From: Starkeya sp. ORNL1
Lineage (GTDB): Bacteria; Pseudomonadota; Alphaproteobacteria; Rhizobiales; Xanthobacteraceae
Assembly (NCBI RefSeq): GCF_012971745.1
Contig: NZ_CP048834.1
Location: 5,527,001 to 5,591,000, forward strand
DNA length: 64,000 nucleotides
Direction: 5' to 3'
The notes under the pieces are model-generated. The model saw only the letters and a program-made list of their open reading frames with translations, was not told where the DNA came from and searched no databases. Within the stretch, counting starts at the first letter, position 1; each line of letters begins with the position of its first letter. Of the stretch, positions 37,934-47,110 are shown one piece after another. The position numbers were made by a program, and so were the translations under genes.

Positions 37934-38842
37934 TCAGAGCGCCGGTGAATGCTCGCGCGCGTCCGGCGTTTCGATGTGGCGCACGCGATCGATGACCGCC
38001 TTCTGCACCTTTTCGAAGGCCCGTACCTCGATCTGGCGCACCCGCTCGCGGGACACGCCGAACTCGGTGGCGAGATCTTCCAGCGTCATCGGATCGTCCG
38101 ACAGCCGGCGCGCCTCGAAGATGCGGCGCTCGCGGTCGTTCAGCACCGACAACGCACCGGCCAGCGCCGAGCGACGATTGTCCAGTTCCTCGTGCTCGAC
38201 CAGCACCGCTTCCTGGCTCTCGCGATCGTCGGCAAGCCAGTCCTGCCACTCGCCGCCGCCCTCGACATCGCCGCGAATCGGCGCGTTGAGCGAAGCGTCG
38301 CCAGACAGGCGGCGGTTCATGTCGATCACGTCCTGCTCGGCGACGCCGAGCTTGGTGGCGATCTGCTTCACCTGGTCGGGGCGCAAATCGCCTTCCTCCA
38401 GCGCGGAGATCTGGCTCTTGGCCTTGCGCAGGTTGAAGAACAGCTTCTTCTGCGCAGCCGTGGTGCCCATCTTCACCAGGCTCCAGGAGCGCAGGATGTA
38501 TTCCTGGATCGACGCCTTGATCCACCACATGGCGTAGGTGGCGAGGCGGAAGCCCTTGTCCGGCTCGAAGCGCTTCACCGCCTGCATCAGGCCGACATTG
38601 CCTTCCGAGATCACCTCGGATATGGGCAGGCCATAGCCGCGATAGCCCATGGCGATCTTGGCGACGAGGCGCAGATGGCTGGTGACGAGGCGCGATGCCG
38701 CTTCGGGATCCTCATGCTCGCGCCAGCGCTTGGCGAGCATATATTCCTCCTGCGGTTCCAGCATGGGGAACCGGCGGATCTCTTCCAGATAGTGGGACAG
38801 CCCGCCCTCGGCGGACGGGATAGTGATTGCGGAACGGGCCAT
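37934..38842 (-). CDS. rpoH: RNA polymerase sigma-32 (heat-shock) factor
   Basis: A 302-residue sigma factor. Region 2 contains RLVTSHLRLVAKIAMGYRGYGLP and ATYAMWWIKASIQEYILRSWS. The RpoH box, found only in sigma-32 proteins, is QKKLFFNLRKAK. Region 4 ends with a helix-turn-helix, TLEDLATEFGVSRERVRQIE. The ATG at 38842 is chosen (MARSAITIPS). It controls chaperone and protease genes under heat and envelope stress. Alphaproteobacteria often have more than one RpoH; this one follows an rluD-type gene on the same strand. Confidence 0.96.
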   Translation of the reverse strand: MARSAITIPSAEGGLSHYLEEIRRFPMLEPQEEYMLAKRWREHEDPEAASRLVTSHLRLVAKIAMGYRGYGLPISEVISEGNVGLMQAVKRFEPDKGFRLATYAMWWIKASIQEYILRSWSLVKMGTTAAQKKLFFNLRKAKSQISALEEGDLRPDQVKQIATKLGVAEQDVIDMNRRLSGDASLNAPIRGDVEGGGEWQDWLADDRESQEAVLVEHEELDNRRSALAGALSVLNDRERRIFEARRLSDDPMTLEDLATEFGVSRERVRQIEVRAFEKVQKAVIDRVRHIETPDAREHSPAL

Positions 38843-38952
38843 TGAGCGCCCTCCTTCCTCTCGTACGGTCCCCATAAACGGGCGACCAGGTCGCGGCCGC
38901 ATTCAGCCAGCCGCTGAAAGCATGATACAGCAGGTGACACAAAACCGGAAAG

Positions 38953-38979
38953 CGCAACGTTTGCCATGGTCACGTTGCG
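38953..38979 (-). terminator. Hairpin after the pseudouridine synthase gene
   Basis: CGCAACGT and ACGTTGCG pair perfectly around an 11-nt loop, 19 bp past the rluD-type stop. On the minus strand it is followed by CTTTCCGGTTTT, a weak T-tract. It may be the terminator, or part of the rpoH upstream region, since rpoH starts 111 bp further on. Confidence 0.5.
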
Positions 38980-38997
38980 TTGAGGCAAGCTCGTGTT

Positions 38998-40044
38998 TCA
39001 GCCCGCCAAAGCGGCTTCCAATACCGCGAGATCGGCCGGCAGCGGGCTCTCGAACAGCAGGAATTCCCCGCTCGCGGGATGCTCGAAACCGAGCCGTGCC
39101 GCGTGCAAGGCTTGCCGGCTCAAGGTTTCCAGCGCGACGCGGGCCTCGGTGGTAAGCCGTGACGCCTTGGTGCGGTGACTGATGCCGTAGGTCTCGTCCC
39201 CCAATAATGGATGGCCGATATGCGCCATATGCACGCGGATCTGATGCGTGCGTCCGGTTTCCAGCCGGCACTCCAGCCGGCAGGCGACCGCACGGCCCTG
39301 TGAATCAGCATAGACAGCCTGCCGTTCCCAATGGGTAATGGCGAAGCGCCCACCGGCACGTACCGCCATGCGGTCGCGCGAGACCGGGTGGCGGTCGATC
39401 GGCGCATCCACCGTGCCACGCGGCGCCGACGGCTCGCCCCAGGCAAAAGCGACATAAGCGCGCTCCAGCGGCCCGGTGCGGCCGTGATCGGCGAATTGGG
39501 CGGCGAGTGCGCGATGGGCGGCGTCATTCTTGGCGACCACGAGCAGGCCGGAAGTATCCTTGTCGAGACGGTGCACGATGCCTGGCCGCCGCACGCCGCC
39601 TATGCCTGAGAGGCTGGCCCCGCAATGGAACAGCAGGGCATTGACCAGCGTACCGTCGGGATTGCCGGGGGCCGGGTGCACCACCATGCCAGCCGGCTTG
39701 TCGATGACTATGAGATCGTCATCCTCATGCATGATCGCAAGGGGGATGTCCTGCGGCTCGGGCTCGGCTGGCTCGGGAGCGGGCAGGGTAAGCGCGAAGC
39801 GCTCGCCGCTCGCGACCTTGCTGGAGGAGGCGGTCAGCGCGCGGCCATCGCGCGAGAGCTGGCCGCCGGCGATCAGCGCCTGGATCCGGGTGCGGCTCAG
39901 CTCGGGCAGGTGCCTCGCCAGCACGCGGTCGAGCCGCAGCCCTTCATCATCCGGGCTGGCGATGATATCGACGCGCGCCGCCTCCGCCGCGCCGGGCGCG
40001 GCGTCATCCAATTCTTCCAGGGGCTCGTCCGACGGTGACTGCAT
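38998..40044 (-). CDS. rluD: RluA/RluD-family 23S rRNA pseudouridine synthase
   Basis: A 348-residue enzyme. An N-terminal S4 RNA-binding domain ([26 protein letters not shown]) precedes the catalytic domain with Asp161 in the signature [16 protein letters not shown], and [23 protein letters not shown]. It isomerises uridines in structured RNA. The family is certain, the exact RluD target less so. The ATG at 40044 has AGGAG upstream and overlaps, head to head, the start codon of the plus-strand gene. Confidence 0.9.
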   Translation of the reverse strand: MQSPSDEPLEELDDAAPGAAEAARVDIIASPDDEGLRLDRVLARHLPELSRTRIQALIAGGQLSRDGRALTASSSKVASGERFALTLPAPEPAEPEPQDIPLAIMHEDDDLIVIDKPAGMVVHPAPGNPDGTLVNALLFHCGASLSGIGGVRRPGIVHRLDKDTSGLLVVAKNDAAHRALAAQFADHGRTGPLERAYVAFAWGEPSAPRGTVDAPIDRHPVSRDRMAVRAGGRFAITHWERQAVYADSQGRAVACRLECRLETGRTHQIRVHMAHIGHPLLGDETYGISHRTKASRLTTEARVALETLSRQALHAARLGFEHPASGEFLLFESPLPADLAVLEAALAG

Positions 40045-40384
40045 GAATTCTCCTGACCAAGACGAGAAGCTCGATCCGGCAGCGGAGCGCGTGCTGCGCA
40101 AGCTGCGCGGCTTCGCCGCCTTTTCCGGCCTGCTGATGGGCTTCGGCTTCCTCGCCCTGTTCGGCGCCATCGGATACAGGGTCGTGGCCGGATGGAAAAG
40201 CGTGCCGGCTCAAGTTTCCGGCACGATCCTGCTGCCGAAGGGGGCGAAGGTGCTCTCCGCCGTCCCGTCCGGCGATATCATCGCCGTCACGGTGGAGCGC
40301 GACGGCGGGATGGTCGAGACCCTGTTCTTCGATGCAAGCAGCCACGCCCCGCGCGGACGCATCGGCTTTGCGCCGGAACCGTGA
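40043..40384 (+). CDS. Small single-span membrane protein
   Basis: A 113-residue protein: a charged N-terminus (DQDEKLDPAAERVLRKLR), one membrane helix (FAAFSGLLMGFGFLALFGAIGYRVVAG) and a small outer domain of beta strands (VSGTILLPKGAKVLSAV, IIAVTVERDGGMVETLFFD). It resembles a small protein (DUF6476-like) that I recall next to rluA-type genes in Rhizobiales; the family name is from memory. Its ATG (40043-40045) and the divergent rluD start (40044-40042) share two bases in CATG. No clear ribosome site is seen for this direction. Confidence 0.75.
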   Translation: MNSPDQDEKLDPAAERVLRKLRGFAAFSGLLMGFGFLALFGAIGYRVVAGWKSVPAQVSGTILLPKGAKVLSAVPSGDIIAVTVERDGGMVETLFFDASSHAPRGRIGFAPEP

Positions 40385-40488
40385 GGTGGTGAGCTGCGGC
40401 GAGGCGCGCAAGCGGGTTTCTCGGTGGATATGTCGATCACCCCTTGATCGGTCAGGAGTTTCGCCCTAAGAGGGCGGCCTGCCGCGAC

Positions 40489-40564
40489 GCTCCCATCGTC
40501 TAGCGGTCTAGGACGTCGCCCTCTCACGGCGAAAACACCGGTTCGATTCCGGTTGGGAGCGCCA
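40489..40564 (+). tRNA. tRNA-Glu (anticodon CUC)
   Basis: A 76-nt cloverleaf: acceptor stem GCTCCCA/TGGGAGC, D-arm region around CTAGCGGTCTAGGAC, anticodon stem TCGCC/GGCGA with loop CTCTCAC, T arm ACCGG-TTCGATT-CCGGT, and an encoded CCA. The 3' end of such genes is a common integration site; the DNA that follows looks accessory, but no integrase or duplicated tRNA end is seen in the window. Confidence 0.95.
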
Positions 40565-41435
40565 GCAATTGCAAGGGGTTAGCCTCTTTCGCTGGTGATG
40601 CACCAAATATCCGTCGAATATCGGCCTGCGCGCATTGACGGACGTTAGCGGACAAAAAAATGCCGCGCTCACTGCCCTCCTAACTTCCTCATCTTCACGA
40701 GGCGAGCCTCAACATTGGCGGCAACGCTTCCTCCAGAACTAGCCAGCTGGACCGCGCCGCCGATCTCTGCGGTGTTCAGTGACGTGTGGTCTCGGGATCG
40801 CTCGTTTCACTGACTCGACAATTTGCGGCCGGAACAGTGGCATCCGGCCGCCACGCTGATCCGATTCGCCCGATCTCAAAACTAGGCCGGTTTTCGCCGG
40901 GCTCGTGACGGCGGTCGCGCTCGGCCTTTGCGCTCTACGGCATCGACATGGAGTTGGAGTTTGCAAGACAGGCCGAGCTTGAGAATAAGTCTCCCGCGAT
41001 GAAAGTGGCGCCGGCTTACGCGAACGATGTTGGAGTTTGCGGCAGAAAATAAAAGGCAAGCTACAGTCGAGCATTAGCGTTGAGAGAGCAGCGATCGTCC
41101 TCGACGCGCCTCTGCTACGGCCGGCGTCCGTTTTGCCGCAGAGAGAATCGACCACGCAAGGCGCTGGTGATCGTTGCTCGACGGGCGCTCTGGCCGCATT
41201 TCGCGGAAGGCCGCTTCCGCCATCGCCGCATTCGCGATCTCCGGGTCGTTACGGCCGCTCTGCCCTCATCCCCGTGTTTGATACCGAGCGCCGCAACGGC
41301 ACCTTTATCCGGGCGGACTTCGTCCACTACGCCTGTCGAGCGGCGATCAGAACGGACGAAATCATTGCAGACTAAGGATAAATCGGCCAGTTTCTTGCTT
41401 GCCAGCAGATCCCTAGGTCACTGCAAGAATCCCGC
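40565..41435. other. 870 bp without a recognisable gene, after tRNA-Glu
   Basis: Open frames here are short, overlap on both strands and show no family features. There is an A-run (GGACAAAAAAATG, near 40650) and more AT-rich patches than to the left. It may be the worn edge of an integrated element, but no transposase or integrase remnant could be read. Confidence 0.5.
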
Positions 41436-44330
41436 ATGGGGAACGAAGTGAACGATCATCGTGAGGGCATCGTCAGTTCTTCCACGCGATGGGAGCTCGA
41501 TCTTAAGGGCCGGGAACTGAGGCATGGAGGAGTTCCGGTTCCCTTGGGAAGTCGCGCATTCGAAGTCGTCGAGGTGTTGGTCAGGTCGGCGGGCGCGATG
41601 GTTACCAAGGGGGAACTCATGGACCGCATCTGGCCGGGTGCCTTCGTCAATGACAACACCCTCCAGGTCCATATATCGGCAATCCGCAAAGCTCTCGGCG
41701 CAGATCGTGGATTGCTGAAAACGGCATCCGGCCGTGGCTACCGTCTGCTGGGTGACTGGACGACAAGGTCCGAGCAGTCGATGTCGGAATCCGTCGAGAC
41801 GGAGACGCTGTCACCCGCTATCCCACTGGTCGCGCGAGCCTTACCAGTGGCAGGCACCGAGTTGATCGGACGCGCCAACGACATGCAACGTTTGAGCGAG
41901 CTCCTGTCGGCATATCGGGTGGTGACGCTGACTGGGCCCGGCGGCATTGGCAAGACACGACTGGCGATGGAGGTGGCGCATCAATTCTGCCAACGTAATG
42001 GACACGACTGCGCAGTGGTGGAATTGGTCTCGCTGTCCGATCCCAGCCTGGTGATATCTGCCTTTGCAAGCGCGCTCGGATTGCCCCATGGAGGCGACAG
42101 TGTTTCCCCAGTAACGGTCGCTCGTGCAATCGGAGAGAGAACACTCCTGCTGGTGCTCGACAATTGCGAGCACGTCGTCGAAGCCGCGGCGCAGTTGGCG
42201 GAAGCGGTTGTGCACAATTGTCCGTACGCAACCCTACTGACAACCAGCCGCGAATTGCTGCGAATCGACGGGGAATTCGCCTTCCACGTCCGCGCGCTCG
42301 ACGTGCCAGCACGGGAGTCGCTGGCCCCGAACGAAATGCTCGATCACAGCGCGGTCCAACTGTTTATTGCACGGAGCAAGGCATCGGGCGGCATGGGTGA
42401 TGAGATAAACCCGAGCGAATTCGCCGATATCGCCACGATCTGCAAACGCCTCGACGGAATCCCTCTTGCCATCGAACTCGCAGCCGCGCGGGCGGCGACG
42501 CTCGGTCTGAGCGAGGTCGTGCGCCGCCTGGACGACCGCTTCACACTTCTGACGAGTGGGCGTCGTACGGCCCTACCGCGACACCAAACGCTTCGGGCAA
42601 CCCTCGATTGGAGCTACGACCTGCTATCGGAACGCGAGCGGGCGCTATTTCGGAGCCTTGCCGTCTTTGCGGCGGGATTCACGTTGGAGGCGGCCGTTGC
42701 CGTAGCGGATCGCAGCGCAGTCAATCAGCGGATTGCAGTCGACGATATCGCCAGCCTCGTCGGAAAATCCCTGATCTACCTCGATCGCACGAGTGCGCCG
42801 GAGCGGTGGCGGCTTCTCGAAACAACGCGCGTCTACGCGTTGGAAAGATTGCGAGAGAGTGGGGAGTTCGACATCAAGTTCCGACGCCTCGCCGAATTCT
42901 GCGTCAAGCTTCTCTCGGCCTCCGACGACCGACTGACTGCTCGGCTCGACGCGGAGCGGGGCTCCCGGATGGCTCCCGAGATCAACAACATCCGCGCCGC
43001 TCTGGATTGGGCATTTTCGCCGCAAGGCGACGTCGCAATCGGAACGCAACTCACGATCTGCGGAATTCCAGTCTGGCTTGCCATGTCGCTTCTCGTCGAG
43101 TGCCGAGAGCGGGTCGAACGTGCGCTGAACGCCCTCACGCCGGACACCGAACTGGGGCCCCGGGTCACGCTGCAACTGCACGCGGCGCTCGGCATCTCTC
43201 TGCTGAGCACAACCGGACTGCAGCGCGAAACCAAGCTGGTACTCAGTAAAACGCTCGCTATCGCAACAGAACTGGACGATCCCAACTATCAACTACAGGC
43301 ATTATGGGCACTATGGACCTGCTGCTTCAACAATGGAGAAAATCTGACAGCTGAGCCGATTGCCCAAAGGTTTCTTCAGGTCGCGCGACGTGCCGCCAAT
43401 CCGGCCGACATGTTTGTCGGCGAGCGGCTGCTTGGCGTGACCATGCACTATCGCGGACGCCAGGTCGAAGCCCGGCAGCATCTCGAACATGTTCTGGCCA
43501 ATTATATTGCGCCAGGCGATGGACAGCATGTCCTGCGCTTTCATTATCACCAGGACATCCTGGCCCGCGCCATGTTTGCCCGGGTGCTATGGCTGCAGGG
43601 GTACGCCGACCAGGCATTGCGTCACGCGGAGGCCAGCATCGACGACGCACAAACCTCCGGGCATGTACTTTCACTATGCTACGCGCTTGCCGAAGCCTTG
43701 TGCCCCATTGCACTCATGACGGGAAATCTTTCCTCTGCCATGCAGGCGGTCACGATGTTGACCGGGCTTGCCAGCAAATACCATCTCGACTTCTGGGGAA
43801 ATTGGGGCCGTTGTCTGGAAGGGAACCTTCTGATCGAGGGCGGCGATACGACACGCGGCATGGAGATTATCCGCTCGTCTCTCAATTCTTTCCGATCGGC
43901 GGGTTGGTCGATGCGTTTCCCGATCTTTCTCGGCGTTCTCGCGACCGGCCTCGCTAAAACCGGGCAGCTAGCCACAGCCCTTGGCATGATCGACGAAGGT
44001 CTCGGACGCGCCGAAAGTAACGGCGAAATGTGGTGCTTCGCCGAGTTAGTCCGCACCAAGGGAGAAATCATCCTGCAATCAGGCACACCGGGCGCAATAG
44101 CGGCGGCGGCCGGATCCTTCCAGGCGGCAATCGGACACGCACGCAATCAGGGCGCACTGTTCTGGGAACTCCGAGCCGCCACCAGTCTGGCCCGATTGCA
44201 GTACGCAGGAACTTCGACGGATGATGCAGTCGTCGCCTTGAGGGCAGTCTACGAGCGCTTTACCGAGGGCTTCGATACTGTCGATCTGATCACCGCCCGC
44301 TCACTCCTCGAAGAGGCCGGGGCCATCTAG
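41436..44330 (+). CDS. Winged-helix transcriptional regulator with NB-ARC ATPase and TPR-like repeats
   Basis: A 964-residue STAND-type regulator. Residues about 15-105 are an OmpR/PhoB-type winged helix (LKGRELRHGGVPVPLGSRAFEVVEVLV, DNTLQVHISAIRKALG, TASGRGYRLLG). An NB-ARC ATPase follows with P-loop GPGGIGKTRLA near 167 and Walker B LLLVLDNCEHV near 238, then TSRELLRIDGE, GIPLAIELAAAR and LRATLDWSYDLLSERER. The C-terminal 450 residues are helical TPR-like repeats, probably the sensor part. Such proteins oligomerise on ATP and ligand binding and then drive transcription. The signal and targets are unknown; the minus-strand M32-SDR pair lies downstream, facing it. Confidence 0.88.
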   Translation: MGNEVNDHREGIVSSSTRWELDLKGRELRHGGVPVPLGSRAFEVVEVLVRSAGAMVTKGELMDRIWPGAFVNDNTLQVHISAIRKALGADRGLLKTASGRGYRLLGDWTTRSEQSMSESVETETLSPAIPLVARALPVAGTELIGRANDMQRLSELLSAYRVVTLTGPGGIGKTRLAMEVAHQFCQRNGHDCAVVELVSLSDPSLVISAFASALGLPHGGDSVSPVTVARAIGERTLLLVLDNCEHVVEAAAQLAEAVVHNCPYATLLTTSRELLRIDGEFAFHVRALDVPARESLAPNEMLDHSAVQLFIARSKASGGMGDEINPSEFADIATICKRLDGIPLAIELAAARAATLGLSEVVRRLDDRFTLLTSGRRTALPRHQTLRATLDWSYDLLSERERALFRSLAVFAAGFTLEAAVAVADRSAVNQRIAVDDIASLVGKSLIYLDRTSAPERWRLLETTRVYALERLRESGEFDIKFRRLAEFCVKLLSASDDRLTARLDAERGSRMAPEINNIRAALDWAFSPQGDVAIGTQLTICGIPVWLAMSLLVECRERVERALNALTPDTELGPRVTLQLHAALGISLLSTTGLQRETKLVLSKTLAIATELDDPNYQLQALWALWTCCFNNGENLTAEPIAQRFLQVARRAANPADMFVGERLLGVTMHYRGRQVEARQHLEHVLANYIAPGDGQHVLRFHYHQDILARAMFARVLWLQGYADQALRHAEASIDDAQTSGHVLSLCYALAEALCPIALMTGNLSSAMQAVTMLTGLASKYHLDFWGNWGRCLEGNLLIEGGDTTRGMEIIRSSLNSFRSAGWSMRFPIFLGVLATGLAKTGQLATALGMIDEGLGRAESNGEMWCFAELVRTKGEIILQSGTPGAIAAAAGSFQAAIGHARNQGALFWELRAATSLARLQYAGTSTDDAVVALRAVYERFTEGFDTVDLITARSLLEEAGAI

Positions 44331-44404
44331 GCACGCGTGGCGGCCTGTGACGCTTGCGATCACTGTCACTTCTGTCCACGTCCTCGTCATCGCCCGAGTA
44401 GCGC

Positions 44405-45898
44405 TTATGAGAGATATCGCGCAGCGAGGTGCGTCTCGAAGTCGGTCGGGTCCAGCGGTTTTCCTGTCGCGTGGCGCAGGAGATCGTTGAAACCCAACAA
44501 GCTGCCGTGTCCATGGACATGCTTTCGGAGCCAGTCTTGTAGCGGCGACAGGTCACCATGGCCTAGCGCGTCGTCAAGGTCGGGCGTAGCCCGCCGCACA
44601 GCAGCCATCAATTGAGCTGCCGCCATGGCGCCCAGCGTGTAGTTGGGAAAGTAGCCATAGCCGCCATCGTACCAGTGGATGTCCTGAAGGCATCCCAACG
44701 CGTCATTCGGCGGCACGACGCCGAGCAGCGCGCGCATCGCGTCGTTCCAGGCTCCGGGCAGATCGGCCACATTCAGGCTGCCGGCGATCAGCGCGCGCTC
44801 CAGGCGGAAACGCAGGATCACGTGGGCCGGATATGTCAGCTCGTCAGCGCCGACCCGGATGCAGCCGCGTGAGACGCGGCGCCACAGGCGCCCGAGATTT
44901 TCCGGTTCATACGGCAGGGCGTCACCACCGAAATGTCGATGAAGCACCGGACCGAGCCACGTCAGGTATGCATCTGATCGGCACGCCTGCATTTCGACGA
45001 TCAATGCCTGGCTCTCATGCGCGGCGGCGCCGGCCGCCTGGCCGACGGGCTGGCGCGCGAAAGCTGTCGGCAAATGCAGTTCGTACACCGCGTGTCCCGT
45101 CTCGTGCAGCACGCTCAGCAGGCTCTTGGCGAAGTCGGCTTCGTCGTACCGGGTGGTAATGCGCACGTCGCTGGTCACGCCGCGGCAGAACGGATGGATC
45201 GAGCGATCGAGCCGAGCATGGTCAAAATCCAGCCCAGCCGTGGCTGCCAGCTGCCGACATAGTGTCGCCTGCACGTTGATAGGAAACGGTCCTTGCGGCG
45301 CGTGCGGTGCGGGTCGGCTCGCCTGCAACGCCTCGGCACGCGGCAACGCATGCTGCAAGAAGCGGTCATAGGCCGCGAATACCGGCTCGAGGTCCGCTTC
45401 TCCGATGCCGCGTTGATAACCGTCTATCAAAGCGTCATAGGGTGACATCTCAAGCGCTTCGGACAGCGCCGAGGCTGTCTCGCGAACCAGCCTGACCATC
45501 GTAGCCATATAGGGCCGCACGCGATCGAAATCGGCATCGCGCCGGGCATCGCGCCAGACCGTCTCGCAGGCTGAATTCGAGCGCGTCCGAGCTTCCACGA
45601 GATCCACGGGCAGCGCAACAGCCCTTGTGTGGGCGTGGCGCATCAGGCGCAAATTCTCGAACCGCCACGGGTCATTTGCTAAGCCGGTCGCAGCCTCCGC
45701 GTCCGTGAGGTCATCGGCGACACGGCGATCTGTGAGCAGCGCATGTGCCGTACTGGCAAGCACCGCGAGTTGGTCGCCGCGGGCGGCGGCGCCGCCCGGC
45801 GGCATCATCACCGCCGCGTCCCATAGCAGCACACTCGACGCCTCGTTGACCGTGGCGATGCGGGCAAAGCGATCGGTAAGGCGCTGATACGCCGTCAT
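44405..45898 (-). CDS. M32 family carboxypeptidase (Taq type)
   Basis: A 497-residue zinc metallocarboxypeptidase. The zinc motif is HETGH with His265, Glu266 and His269 (context LLSVLHETGHAVYEL), and the third ligand region is HESQALIVEMQ. The typical M32 end region DIHWYDGGYGYFPNYTLGAM is present. It removes C-terminal residues from peptides in the cytoplasm. The ATG at 45898 starts the family sequence and overlaps the stop of the upstream SDR gene (ATGA), so the two are co-translated. Length is normal for M32. Confidence 0.93.
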   Translation of the reverse strand: MTAYQRLTDRFARIATVNEASSVLLWDAAVMMPPGGAAARGDQLAVLASTAHALLTDRRVADDLTDAEAATGLANDPWRFENLRLMRHAHTRAVALPVDLVEARTRSNSACETVWRDARRDADFDRVRPYMATMVRLVRETASALSEALEMSPYDALIDGYQRGIGEADLEPVFAAYDRFLQHALPRAEALQASRPAPHAPQGPFPINVQATLCRQLAATAGLDFDHARLDRSIHPFCRGVTSDVRITTRYDEADFAKSLLSVLHETGHAVYELHLPTAFARQPVGQAAGAAAHESQALIVEMQACRSDAYLTWLGPVLHRHFGGDALPYEPENLGRLWRRVSRGCIRVGADELTYPAHVILRFRLERALIAGSLNVADLPGAWNDAMRALLGVVPPNDALGCLQDIHWYDGGYGYFPNYTLGAMAAAQLMAAVRRATPDLDDALGHGDLSPLQDWLRKHVHGHGSLLGFNDLLRHATGKPLDPTDFETHLAARYLS

Positions 45899-46761
45899 AT
45901 GTCGCTTATGAAGCGCCGGTATGCCTCGGCGTGCTCGGGGTGCCAGCGCGACAGTGCGGGGCGACTGCAGATCATATCTTCTGCCGCCCACCGAATGCGC
46001 TTTTCGTCGAGCGCGCGCGGCGTCTCGTGGTCCGGGCAGAGAATGTAGAACTCCGCGTTCGCCAGGCCGGCCAGCATGAAGTCGATCACCGCGTCGGCAG
46101 TCCACGCCATGGGCGGTTTCTCCGCGCGTCCGGTCATGGCGGTGAAAGTGAATCCGGGGATCAGCAGGTGAGCGGTCACACCGCATCCCTCGATAGTCCG
46201 CAGCTCGTGCGCCAACGCCTCGGTCAGGACCTTCACGCAGGCCTTCGAAGCGTTGTGGGCAGGATTACCCGGTGGCGTGGTAATACCCTGCTTGGAGCCG
46301 GTATTGATCACCAATCCCGGTTGGCCCGAAGCCACCATCGATGGCACGAACGCGTGAATGCCGTGAGCGACGCCCCAGAAATTTACGTCGATGACCCGGC
46401 GCCAGCCATCCAGCCCGGACCAGGTGTTGCCGGGATTGTCGTTGATGCCAGCGTTGTTCATGAGCACTGAGACATCACCGAACCTGTCCGCCACGACGTC
46501 GCGCAGCCGCGCCATCGCGGCATAATCGGCGACATCCGCCTGTACTGGCAGGACGTCGTCGGCACCACCGCGTGCCACGCTGGTCATCTCGGCAGCCGCG
46601 CTGTCCAGCACCGCATCCGCGTGATCGATGAGGACAATTCGCAGGCCGAGCTCCGCAAATCGCCGCGCTGCCGCTCGGCCGATGCCGCTCGCCGCGCCCG
46701 TCACCACCGCGACGTTCCCGGGGCGCAGTGCAGAATGGGGGGCCTGAACCTCGGAACTCAT
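45895..46761 (-). CDS. Short-chain dehydrogenase/reductase with catalytic Tyr replaced by His
   Basis: A 288-residue SDR. The cofactor loop TGAASGIG, the NNAG motif (LMNNAGIND) and the Ser region NTGSKQGITTPPG are present. The active-site YxxxK reads HNASK: codon CAC at 46257-46255 gives His169 where Tyr is expected, with Lys173 kept. A single base change from TAC would explain it. Activity may be lost or changed. The ATG at 46761 has GGGGAG upstream; a longer frame to 46812 is less likely. It overlaps the M32 peptidase gene by 4 bp. Confidence 0.88.
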   Translation of the reverse strand: MSSEVQAPHSALRPGNVAVVTGAASGIGRAAARRFAELGLRIVLIDHADAVLDSAAAEMTSVARGGADDVLPVQADVADYAAMARLRDVVADRFGDVSVLMNNAGINDNPGNTWSGLDGWRRVIDVNFWGVAHGIHAFVPSMVASGQPGLVINTGSKQGITTPPGNPAHNASKACVKVLTEALAHELRTIEGCGVTAHLLIPGFTFTAMTGRAEKPPMAWTADAVIDFMLAGLANAEFYILCPDHETPRALDEKRIRWAAEDMICSRPALSRWHPEHAEAYRRFISDI

Positions 46762-46868
46762 CAATGTGCTCCCCGAAATCCAACGATGACACGACCATAG
46801 TTTGCCTCGCACTTCCTGTGAAGTTCACCACTGACCCGCAATGGCGTCCGACTGGGAGCCCGCTAGTT

Positions 46869-46987
46869 CGCGATTTCAGGAATCTTCAGAAATGCTTGGG
46901 TCTTCTCAGTACTTCCTCAAGGATATCGGTGCAGGAGCCATGTAAACAGGGATCACCGTGGAGGTGATCCATGATGACTTGTGCCAC
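46869..46987 (+). repeat. Duplicated 119-bp leader, copy 1 (with ribosome-site hairpin)
   Basis: This aligns without gaps to 47623-47741 (offset 754). Two blocks are kept: one from TTTCAGGA to CAAGGA, the other around TCACCGTGGAGGTGA and the ATG. Here GGATCACC (46950-46957) pairs perfectly with GGTGATCC (46963-46970) around GTGGA, just before an ATG at 46971, hiding the GGAGG ribosome site in a hairpin. It looks like a promoter plus translational control element. Confidence 0.7.
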
Positions 46988-47069
46988 GAAAATCAGCGGC
47001 CGCTCGCGCATCTTCGCGAGCGGGTTTGCGCAATGGCTTATCCGGCGACGCGTCGCGCCACCGTCGTAG
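46971..47069 (+). CDS. Possible 32-residue leader peptide
   Basis: An ATG directly after the hairpin opens a short frame (MMTCATKISGRSRIF, later QWLIRRRVAPPS) ending in TAG at 47067-47069. It is basic and starts with the same MT-xx-AT pattern as the AraC protein behind the second leader copy. It ends 41 bp before the DUF305 gene and could be a regulatory leader peptide or a remnant of a duplicated gene. Short length makes it uncertain. Confidence 0.3.
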   Translation: MMTCATKISGRSRIFASGFAQWLIRRRVAPPS

Positions 47070-47110
47070 GGCGGTACGCGTCGCGCATCCCCACTCAGGA
47101 GGATCAGATC

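Noticed and set aside
40565..41435. Integrase remnant next to tRNA-Glu
   Set aside because: Translation of both strands gave no tyrosine-recombinase motif or continuous family-like frame.
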